This document shows positions 1 through 6,507 of a DNA stretch of 44,583 nt, piece by piece. This stretch comes from Actinomyces sp. (lineage in GTDB: Bacteria > Actinomycetota > Actinomycetes > Actinomycetales > Actinomycetaceae), in NCBI RefSeq assembly GCF_029851875.1, contig NZ_JARKVC010000021.1:1-44583 (forward strand). The letters run 5' to 3'. The first letter of the stretch is position 1, and each line of letters begins with the position of its first letter. The notes below the pieces were generated by a model, which was not told the DNA's origin, ran no database searches, and saw only the letters and a list, made by a program, of their open reading frames with translations. A program made the translations under genes and the position numbers.

Positions 1-15
1 TCACGAGGCACTTCC

Positions 16-132
16 TCATACACAGTCATGAACACTCATGGACAGTCATCAACAAAACTACCCCCATCATTGACAACGGCGACGCTCTCATGAACAAGGA
101 CATCGCCTTCATATCCATCTTCTGACTGTCAT
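16..132. repeat. Helically phased TCAT motif cluster
   Basis: TCAT tetramers start at 16, 26, 36, 46, 67, 88, 109 and 129, so the steps are 10, 10, 10, 21, 21, 21 and 20 bases, all close to whole turns of B-DNA. Four of them sit in a longer word of the form CNSTCATSAAC at 23-33, 43-53, 85-95 and 126-136. A 12-base element at 65-76 (CATCATTGACAA) returns inverted with one mismatch at 163-174. The stretch is clearly more AT-rich than its surroundings and has stops in the frame of the downstream gene. Protein-binding sites on one DNA face, such as operator or iteron half-sites, are an inference. Confidence 0.5.
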
Positions 133-162
133 CAACAGCTCTCATCTACACCTTGTCTGTGA

Positions 163-777
163 TTGTCGATGATGGAGACCTGTCTGAGGCCCTGGCCCCG
201 GACTCCTCGCCCGGTTCCTGTGTGCGGTCAGGTCAGGATCCACGTCCGCGAGCTGATCGCCAACGTCCTCGTCCACCGTGACCTGTCCGAGCCGACGCTG
301 TCGAAGTCGATTGATATACGCCTGCTCCCCGACCGGCTCATCATCTCCAGCCCGGGAGGCCTGTGGGGGCTGAGCGTGGACCAGCTGGGCACACGAGACG
401 GAAAGTCAGCGGTCAACAAGTACCTCTACACCATCGCCGGCTACACCTCTGACGAGGAGGGACGCAGGGTCATCGAGGGCCCGGGCACCGGGATCCGTGC
501 CGTCCGCAGAGCGCTGGCTCAGGCCGGCCTCGAGCCTGTCCGAGTCATCTCAGCAGGTGAGCAGGTGCCCGCACACATCCGTTCCCTCGGCAGGAACACC
601 GCTCCGGTCTGGTCGGCTCTCGCCCAGGGACCTTCCTCTGCCTCGGACCTCGTGCAGGCTACCGGCCTGACCAGGCGCCAAGTCACCTACGCACTGGCCT
701 CGCTCACGCAGGACGGCTACGTTGAGGTAAACGGAGGACAGGGAAGCCGGTACACCACCTATGCGCGTCGGCCGTAG
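163..777 (+). pseudogene. 5'-truncated AlbA/RecG-like ATP-binding protein (C-terminal half)
   Basis: The protein resembles the C-terminal half of the COG2865-type putative regulators, which carry an N-terminal AlbA_2 (Schlafen) domain, a GHKL-like ATP-binding domain and a C-terminal winged helix. Family-like sequence begins near residue 23 with RELIANVLVHRDLS, the usual N-box-like segment, followed by ISSPGGLWG and a G-rich GPGTGIRAVRRAL loop. The last 60 residues form a winged-helix-like segment (ATGLTRRQVTYALASL). The expected 200 or more N-terminal residues, including all of AlbA_2, are missing, and upstream frames are closed at 91-93 and 160-162. The start (TTG 163 or a later codon) is arbitrary. 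I read it as a decayed remnant; a short functional product is possible. Confidence 0.55.
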
Positions 778-796
778 GGCCGCTGCTGCCCGAGCC

Positions 797-805
797 TGGC
801 ACAAT
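797..805 (+). promoter_or_regulatory. Extended -10 promoter of purB, probably leaderless
   Basis: TGG followed by CACAAT (800-805) makes an extended -10 element. It ends seven bases before the ATG at 813, which would place the first transcribed base at or next to the start codon. No Shine-Dalgarno sequence precedes the ATG and no convincing -35 is visible. Confidence 0.4.
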
Positions 806-812
806 CAGCCCC

Positions 813-2240
813 ATGGTCGACCTGTCCTCGCTCACCCCACCCATCGCCCTCGGCCCGCTCGACGGCCGCTACCGCCCCGTGACCGCCCCACTGACCAACT
901 ACCTGTCCGAGGCTGCCCTCAACCGGGCGCGTCTGCAGGTCGAGGTCGAGTGGCTCATCCACCTCACTGAGGAGCACGTCCTTCCCGGGGCCCCGGTCCT
1001 GTCCGCCACCGAGAAGGCCTACCTGCGTGACGTCGTCGCCTCCTTCGGCGCCGACGAGATCGCCGAGCTCGCCGAGATCGAGGCAGTCACCCGTCACGAC
1101 GTCAAGGCGGTGGAGTACCTGCTCAAGCGCCGCCTGGACGCAGCACCCGCCACGCTGGGCGAGGAGACGGTCCTGCCCACGGTCCACGAGATCGTCCACA
1201 TCTTCTGCACCTCCGAGGACATCAACAACCTGTCCTACGCGCTGACCATCCGCGACGCCGTCCAGGACGTCTGGTTGCCGGCTGCCCGCGGACTCGTGGA
1301 GGACCTCACTGCGCTGGCTCGTGACAACGCGGACGCGGCCATGCTCTCGCGCACCCACGGCCAGGCAGCGACACCGACGACGCTCGGCAAGGAGATGGCG
1401 GTCCTCGCCTGGCGCCTGTCCCGTCAGGTACGCCGCGTCGAGGCCACTGAGTACCTGGGCAAGATCAACGGCGCCACCGGCACCTACGGAGCGCACGTGG
1501 TCTCCGTACCTGGCGCCGACTGGGAGGCGGTCTCGCGCAGCTTCGTCGAGGGCCTGGGCCTGACCTGGAACCCCCTGACCACCCAGATCGAGTCCCACGA
1601 CTGGCAGGCCGAGCTCTACAGCGACGTCGCCCGCTTCAACAGGATCGCCCACAACCTGGCCACCGACGTGTGGACCTACATCTCGCTGGGCTACTTCCAC
1701 CAGCGGCTGAGCGCTCAGGGCTCCACGGGCTCGTCCACGATGCCTCACAAGGTCAACCCGATCCGCTTCGAGAACGGCGAGGCCAACCTGGAGATCTCGT
1801 GCTCGCTGCTGGACACCCTGGCCGCTACCCTGGTGACCTCGCGCCTGCAGCGCGACCTCACCGACTCCACCACCCAGCGCAACATCGGCGTCGCCTTCGG
1901 CCACTCGTTGCTCGCGCTGGACAACATCCGCCACGGCCTGGCCGGGCTGGACGTGGACCGCACCCGCCTGGCTGAGGACCTCGACGCCACCTGGGAGGTG
2001 CTGGGAGAGCCCGTCCAACAGGCCATGCGCGCCGCCTCCGTAGCAGGGGCCACCGGCATGGCCGACCCCTACGAGCGCCTCAAAGAGCTCACGCGGGGCA
2101 AGAAGGTCACGCCTGAGGCGATGCGCGAGTTCATCGCGGGACTGGGGATGCCCGCCGACGTCGAGGCTCGCCTTCTCGCTCTCACGCCAGCCTCCTACAC
2201 GGGGCTGGCTGAGCAGCTGGTCGCCCACCTGGAGGACTAA
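813..2240 (+). CDS. purB: Adenylosuccinate lyase
   Basis: This cytoplasmic enzyme makes two cleavages in purine synthesis: SAICAR to AICAR plus fumarate, and adenylosuccinate to AMP plus fumarate. The 475-residue protein has the usual length of the E. coli-like branch. The fumarase/aspartase signature SSTMPHKVNP lies at residues 307-316, with the catalytic serine in the mobile loop, and the early PLDGRY segment is typical of PurB. The TSEDINN-like segment (CTSEDINNLSYA, around residue 131) is also present. The ATG at 813 fits a leaderless start. The gene stands alone and ends at a very strong hairpin shared with the convergent gene downstream. A long antisense open frame over the same region is only a codon-bias shadow. 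Confidence 0.97.
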   Translation: MVDLSSLTPPIALGPLDGRYRPVTAPLTNYLSEAALNRARLQVEVEWLIHLTEEHVLPGAPVLSATEKAYLRDVVASFGADEIAELAEIEAVTRHDVKAVEYLLKRRLDAAPATLGEETVLPTVHEIVHIFCTSEDINNLSYALTIRDAVQDVWLPAARGLVEDLTALARDNADAAMLSRTHGQAATPTTLGKEMAVLAWRLSRQVRRVEATEYLGKINGATGTYGAHVVSVPGADWEAVSRSFVEGLGLTWNPLTTQIESHDWQAELYSDVARFNRIAHNLATDVWTYISLGYFHQRLSAQGSTGSSTMPHKVNPIRFENGEANLEISCSLLDTLAATLVTSRLQRDLTDSTTQRNIGVAFGHSLLALDNIRHGLAGLDVDRTRLAEDLDATWEVLGEPVQQAMRAASVAGATGMADPYERLKELTRGKKVTPEAMREFIAGLGMPADVEARLLALTPASYTGLAEQLVAHLED

Positions 2241-2257
2241 CCCTCCCCCTCCCTCCT

Positions 2258-2330
2258 GCCGAACGTGTGCGACTGCGACCGAGTGAAGAGCTGTGAACCC
2301 TTCACTCGGTCGCAGTCGCACACGTTCGGC
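2258..2330. terminator. 31-bp perfect inverted repeat between convergent genes
   Basis: The arms 2258-2288 and 2300-2330 are perfect reverse complements of 31 bases with an 11-base loop. The element begins 18 bases after the purB stop and ends one base before the stop of the convergent gene, so it can end transcription from both sides. There is no T-tract. The length is well beyond an ordinary terminator stem. Confidence 0.75.
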
Positions 2331-2331
2331 G

Positions 2332-2910
2332 CTAGGTGCAGCTGCGCAGCAGGACGACCCCGATCACAACGACGACCCAGATCCAGGAGCTGGTGTCCGA
2401 ACCCTTCGCAGCCGGCTTTTTTGCAGTCTGCTTCTTCCCAGGCGTCGGTCCCATCCGCGCGACCCCGCCAGGTCCCGCCACCGCCTGGCGCGAGCTCGTA
2501 CGCCCTGTCGCTGTGCTCGGTGCCCCAGGCTTCCGGCGGGCTGGCACTGTCATCGACCCTGGCGCCCTCCGGCTCCTCGAAGCACTGCGCGGCCGGGTAG
2601 GCGGCGGCGCCACCCGCGCCCGGGGCGTCCCCGGCATGAGGCCGTAGGACGACGTCGGAGCACTCACCTCCGTCACGGGAGGGAGGGCGCCACGACCAGG
2701 ATCCAGGACTGAGGCGTCATACATGAAGGGACCCGGCAGCGGGTCTCCCAGGACCGAGCCGAAGGGCGCGTCATCCACGGTAGGCAGCGATGGCTCCCAG
2801 CCCAGTGGTGCCCAGGACAAGGAGTCCTCCTGCTCACCTGCCGAGCCGACCGCAGGAGTCGCTGAGGGAGCGGAAGCGGTGTCGGGCGCAGCCCCGCGCG
2901 TGGCAGCCAT
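2332..2910 (-). CDS. Hypothetical tail-anchored, proline/alanine-rich protein
   Basis: I do not recognise a family. The 192-residue protein is mostly low-complexity and rich in Pro, Ala, Ser and Arg, with no signal peptide. Residues 150-175 form a basic linker (TPGKKQTAKKPAAKG) followed by a hydrophobic C-terminal stretch (WIWVVVVIGVVLLRSC). This predicts a single C-terminal membrane anchor with the bulk of the protein in the cytoplasm, or a wall-spanning stalk if the topology is reversed. It is convergent with purB and divergent from csoR. The start at 2910 has only a weak G-rich upstream sequence, so the N-terminus is uncertain. Codon usage looks normal for the region. Confidence 0.6.
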   Translation of the reverse strand: MAATRGAAPDTASAPSATPAVGSAGEQEDSLSWAPLGWEPSLPTVDDAPFGSVLGDPLPGPFMYDASVLDPGRGALPPVTEVSAPTSSYGLMPGTPRARVAPPPTRPRSASRSRRAPGSMTVPARRKPGAPSTATGRTSSRQAVAGPGGVARMGPTPGKKQTAKKPAAKGSDTSSWIWVVVVIGVVLLRSCT

Positions 2911-2977
2911 GGCCCCAGCATCCCACCCCCGCCGTGATCACGCGAGCATCACGACCTCCAGAGACTCCTCGAGGCAC

Positions 2978-3006
2978 TTGACACCCCTACCCCCTAGGGG
3001 TATATT
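2978..3006 (+). promoter_or_regulatory. csoR promoter with CsoR-like operator in the spacer
   Basis: TTGACA (2978-2983) and TATATT (3001-3006) are separated by exactly 17 bases, a near-consensus sigma-70-type promoter. The spacer and -10 carry TACCCCCTAGGGGTATA (2988-3004), which contains the palindrome CCCCTAGGGG and resembles the G/C-rich TAnCCCC-type operators of copper-sensing CsoR proteins. A repressor bound there would block polymerase, and Cu(I) would release it (family knowledge). Confidence 0.75.
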
Positions 3007-3047
3007 CGCACTTGCCAGCAAAGTTCTCACCCACCGGGAGGCGCACA

Positions 3048-3329
3048 GTGGCCGGGTACACGGGCACCAAGGAGGACTACCTCAAGCGGCTGCGCCGCAT
3101 CGAGGGACAGGTCCGCGGCATCTCCCGCATGGTGGAGGAGGACACCTACTGCATCGACGTCCTCACACAGATCTCGGCCGCCACCAAGGCCCTGCAGGCC
3201 GTCAGCCTCGGACTGCTGGAGGACCACATGAGCCACTGCGTCATCCACGCGGCCCAGTCCTCTGACGAGGAGGGGCAGGCCAAGATCCGCGAGGCCTCTG
3301 ACGCCATTGCCCGCCTCGTACGGTCCTGA
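3048..3329 (+). CDS. csoR: Copper-sensing transcriptional repressor CsoR
   Basis: CsoR is an all-alpha homotetrameric repressor that leaves its operator when Cu(I) binds. From the GTG at 3048 the protein has 93 residues, with Cys35, His60 and Cys64 at the positions expected for the Cu(I) triad (C36/H61/C65 in the M. tuberculosis protein). RLRRIEGQVRGI is the conserved helix-1 segment of the family. The GTG is preferred over an upstream TTG at 3012 because GGGAGG lies at 3036-3041 and the TTG would coincide with the transcription start. The gene is first in a run with the copper chaperone and the copper ATPase, and its promoter carries a CsoR-like box, so self-regulation is likely. Confidence 0.92.
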   Translation: MAGYTGTKEDYLKRLRRIEGQVRGISRMVEEDTYCIDVLTQISAATKALQAVSLGLLEDHMSHCVIHAAQSSDEEGQAKIREASDAIARLVRS

Positions 3330-3372
3330 CCCTCACAGCCACCCCAGCAAGCACGTACCCAAGGAGCACACC

Positions 3373-3636
3373 ATGTCCGCCTTCACCCCCACCGGCATCG
3401 ACCGCACCACCACCCTGAGGATCTCCGGGCTGACCTGCAGCCACTGCGTCGCCCACGTCACCGAGGAGCTGGAGGCCCTGGAGGGCGTCAAGAACGTCTC
3501 CGTCATCCTCAACAAGGGCGGCCAGTCCGTGGCCACCGTCGTCTCCGACGTCCTCCTGGACGACGACGCGCTCCGGGAGGCCGTGGACGAGGCCGGCTCC
3601 TACACCGTGGACGCCATCGAGCGCGACGAGGCCTGA
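3373..3636 (+). CDS. copZ: Copper chaperone, heavy-metal-associated (HMA) domain protein
   Basis: This is an 87-residue single-domain HMA protein of the CopZ/Atx1 type that carries Cu(I) in the cytoplasm and can hand it to CopA or CsoR. The metal-binding loop GLTCSHC holds Cys22 and Cys25. The usual first motif residue Met is replaced by Leu (GLTCSHC rather than GMTCxxC), as in many actinobacterial CopZ proteins. The ATG at 3373 has AAGGAG at 3361-3366. It lies 43 bases after csoR and 170 bases before copA; a GC-rich hairpin in the latter gap may reduce read-through to copA. Confidence 0.88.
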   Translation: MSAFTPTGIDRTTTLRISGLTCSHCVAHVTEELEALEGVKNVSVILNKGGQSVATVVSDVLLDDDALREAVDEAGSYTVDAIERDEA

Positions 3637-3722
3637 CCCGCCTCGCGGAGCCTGGGCAGATCCGGCCGCGCCGCCTCACCTAGGCCCACAACCGGAGGCT
3701 CACCCCTCCTACCACCCGGCAC

Positions 3723-3756
3723 CTGACGGCGGCGGACACCCGTCCGCCGCCGTCAG
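3723..3756 (+). terminator. Hairpin between copZ and copA
   Basis: A perfect 15-bp stem (3723-3737 with 3742-3756) has a four-base loop. There is no T-tract. Its place inside an apparent operon suggests partial termination or a 3' end protecting the csoR-copZ message, rather than a full stop. Confidence 0.5.
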
Positions 3757-3806
3757 CCTGCCCGCCGGGCACCCGCCCTACGCACCTGCAACCAGGACCT
3801 CATCAC

Positions 3807-6410
3807 ATGACTCAGCCGCTGACCCCTCTTTCTGACACCGCCACAGCCCCGCTGGGCACCGTCGACCTCGCCGTGGGCGGCATGACCTGCGCCTCCTGCG
3901 TGGCTCGCGTGGAGAAGAAGCTGAGCAAGCTCGACGGCGTCCAGGCCACGGTCAACCTCGCCACCGAGTCGGCTCACGTCGTCCTGACCAAGGAGGTCCC
4001 CGACGACGAGCTGGTCGCCGCCGTCGCCCGCGCCGGCTACACGGCGCAGGTCACCGGCCGCCAGGAGGCTGCTGAGCCCGCCTCGCCGGAGGACGCCAGC
4101 CCTGTCTGGCCTCATGAGGCCGACGCTCCCGCAGGCGCACCCGTCACCAGGGACTCCGCCTCCGGCGCGACCTCGAGCCCCGGGACCCCGGCAGAGCCCT
4201 CGGAGACCGATCCCTCCGCACCGGCCACGCACGCCGCAGCACCACGCATCGGCGCCTCACAGATCGCTCGGGCCGCTGACCTGAGGAAGCGGCTCATCGT
4301 CAGCCTCGTCCTGTCCGTGCCCGTCATGGCCTTGTCCATGGCTCCTGCCCTCCAGGTCACCGGCTGGCAGTGGGCGGTTGCTGCCATGGCACTGCCCGTG
4401 GTCACCTGGGGTGCCTGGCCCTTTCACAAGGCCGCCTTCCAGGCCCTTCGCCACGGCGCCTTCACCATGGACACCCTCGTCTCCCTCGGCGTCATCGCCG
4501 CTACCGGCTGGAGCCTGTGGGCCCTGATCTGGGGTGGGGCCGGCGAGCTGGGCACGAAGATGGAGATGGAGCTCCTGCCTCGCTCGGCCGGGCACATGGC
4601 ACACATGTACTTCGAGTCCGCCGCCTGGGTCACCACCTTCCTGCTGCTGGGTCGTTGGGCTGAGGCCCGCGCCAGGTACCGCTCCGGCGACGCGCTGCGC
4701 TCGCTGCTGGAGCTGGGCGCCAAGGAGGTCACCCGCGTCACCCTGACCTCCCCGAGCGGCTCGACCCACGCCGTCGACGTCCTGGATGACTCCGGCGCAC
4801 CGCGCCCGGACGCCGTGCGCAGCCAGGACACCATCGCCGTTGACGAGCTGCGCGCCGGGGACCTGTTCTCCGTGCGACCAGGGGAGAAGATCGCGACCGA
4901 CGGCGTCGTCGTCGAGGGAGGCTCGGCCGTGGACGCCTCCATGCTCACCGGCGAGTCCGTGCCTGTTGAGGTCGGCGTGGGCGACGAGGTCACCGGGGCC
5001 ACTGTCAACACCTCCGGCGTGCTGCTCGTGCGCGCCACCCGCGTAGGCGGGGGCACCACGCTCGCCCGGATCGGCGCCATGGTGACCGCCGCCCAGGCCG
5101 GCAAGGCTCCGGTCCAGCGGCTGGCGGACAGGATCTCCGGCGTCTTCGTCCCGGTAGTCATCGCCCTGGCCCTCGGCACGGTGGTGACCTGGCTGGCCCT
5201 CGGCCACCCGCTGCAGCAGGCCTTCATGGCCGGGGTCTCAGTCCTGGTCATCGCCTGCCCGTGCGCCCTGGGCCTGGCCACACCGACGGCGATCCTCGTG
5301 GGCTCGGGCCGCGCCGCCCAGCTGGGCGTGGTCCTCAAGGGCCCGGAGGTCCTGGAGTCCACCCGGACCCTGGACACGATCGTCCTGGACAAGACCGGCA
5401 CCGTCACGCAGGGCCGCATGAGCCTGGACGCTGAGCGGGACCTCGCTTCCCTGGCCGGCACCCCGCCCCAGGCCCTGGTGCTGGCCGGCGCGGTCGAGGC
5501 GGCCTCCGAACACCCGGTAGCCGCGGCGATCGCCCGGTCGGCGACGGCGCAGCTGGGCTCCCTGCCCCAGGTCACCGACTTCTCCAACCACTCCGGCCGG
5601 GGCGTGAGCGGCACCGTGACGCTGGAGGGAACCTCCTACGCCGTCGCCGTCGGCCGGCCCGCCTGGCTCGCCGAGCAGGGTCTGGAGCCTCCGGCCCGGG
5701 CGAGCGACGTCGTCGCCTCCTTCCAGGACTCTGGCGCCACCGCCGTCGTCCTGGACGCGAGGCCGCTGCCCGCCGAGAGCGAGCCCGACGCTTCGCGTGG
5801 CGTCGCGCAGCCCGTCCTGGCGGTCCTTGCTGTGCGCGACACCCTCCGTCCCTCCTCCGCCGAGGCCATCGCCCAGCTGCGCAGGCTCGGCGTGCGACCG
5901 GTGCTGCTGACCGGGGACAACGCCCGAGCCGCGGCCCACGTGGCAGCGCAGGTCGGCATCCCGCAGGAGGACGTGCGCGCCGAGGTCCTGCCCGGGGACA
6001 AGCGCGACGTCGTCGCCCAGCTCCAGGCCGAGGGGCACAACGTGGCTATGGTCGGCGACGGTGTCAACGACGCCGCCGCCCTGGCCCAGGCTGGCACCCA
6101 GGGACTGGGCTTCGCGATGGGCACGGGCACGGACGTGGCCATCGAGGCCGCGGACGTCACGCTCGTGCGCGCGGACCTCATGGCGGCCGTGGACGCGATC
6201 CGCGTGGCGCGTCGGACGCTTGAGATCATCAAGCAGAACCTGTTCTGGGCCTTTGCCTACAACGTCGCGGCGATCCCGCTGGCGGCCGCCGGGCTGCTCA
6301 ACCCGATGATCGCGGGCGCTGCCATGGCTGCCTCCAGCGTCATCGTGGTGACCAACTCCCTGCGGCTGCGCCGGGCCGGGCGGGTAAGGGGCACAGGCAC
6401 CGCCTCCTGA
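3807..6410 (+). CDS. copA: Cu(+)-exporting P1B-type ATPase
   Basis: CopA pumps Cu(I) out across the cytoplasmic membrane using ATP. The 867-residue protein starts with one HMA domain (GGMTCASC near residue 25) followed by a Pro/Ala/Ser-rich linker of about 60 residues. Eight membrane helices are expected. Landmarks in order are the TGES actuator loop (residue ~386), the Cu-binding CPC in helix 6 (C484, C486), the phosphorylation motif DKTGT with Asp528, the nucleotide-domain SEHP motif, the hinge [10 protein letters not shown], and the helix 7-8 copper residues YN and MAASS. These are the P1B-1 (Cu+) signatures, not those of Zn or Co pumps. It follows csoR and copZ. Confidence 0.96.
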   Translation: MTQPLTPLSDTATAPLGTVDLAVGGMTCASCVARVEKKLSKLDGVQATVNLATESAHVVLTKEVPDDELVAAVARAGYTAQVTGRQEAAEPASPEDASPVWPHEADAPAGAPVTRDSASGATSSPGTPAEPSETDPSAPATHAAAPRIGASQIARAADLRKRLIVSLVLSVPVMALSMAPALQVTGWQWAVAAMALPVVTWGAWPFHKAAFQALRHGAFTMDTLVSLGVIAATGWSLWALIWGGAGELGTKMEMELLPRSAGHMAHMYFESAAWVTTFLLLGRWAEARARYRSGDALRSLLELGAKEVTRVTLTSPSGSTHAVDVLDDSGAPRPDAVRSQDTIAVDELRAGDLFSVRPGEKIATDGVVVEGGSAVDASMLTGESVPVEVGVGDEVTGATVNTSGVLLVRATRVGGGTTLARIGAMVTAAQAGKAPVQRLADRISGVFVPVVIALALGTVVTWLALGHPLQQAFMAGVSVLVIACPCALGLATPTAILVGSGRAAQLGVVLKGPEVLESTRTLDTIVLDKTGTVTQGRMSLDAERDLASLAGTPPQALVLAGAVEAASEHPVAAAIARSATAQLGSLPQVTDFSNHSGRGVSGTVTLEGTSYAVAVGRPAWLAEQGLEPPARASDVVASFQDSGATAVVLDARPLPAESEPDASRGVAQPVLAVLAVRDTLRPSSAEAIAQLRRLGVRPVLLTGDNARAAAHVAAQVGIPQEDVRAEVLPGDKRDVVAQLQAEGHNVAMVGDGVNDAAALAQAGTQGLGFAMGTGTDVAIEAADVTLVRADLMAAVDAIRVARRTLEIIKQNLFWAFAYNVAAIPLAAAGLLNPMIAGAAMAASSVIVVTNSLRLRRAGRVRGTGTAS

Positions 6411-6494
6411 GGGCGCGCCAGGCCACCGGCACCAGGGGGAGGGAGTGGGCGTCAGATCGGCCGCCAGGAGGATCTAGAGCGCAGCACGTCCCCG

Positions 6495-6500
6495 TAAAAT
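6495..6500 (+). promoter_or_regulatory. -10 element of the kinase/flippase gene, leaderless type
   Basis: TAAAAT ends seven bases before the ATG at 6508 and no ribosome-binding site separates them. This matches the leaderless arrangement seen at purB, tetR and luxS. No good -35 is seen. Confidence 0.45.
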
Positions 6501-6507
6501 CACGCCC

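Noticed and set aside
759-2321. Long open frame on the minus strand opposite purB
   Set aside because: It is a codon-bias shadow of purB: it has repetitive Gly/Val/Ala/Asp composition and no recognisable domain.
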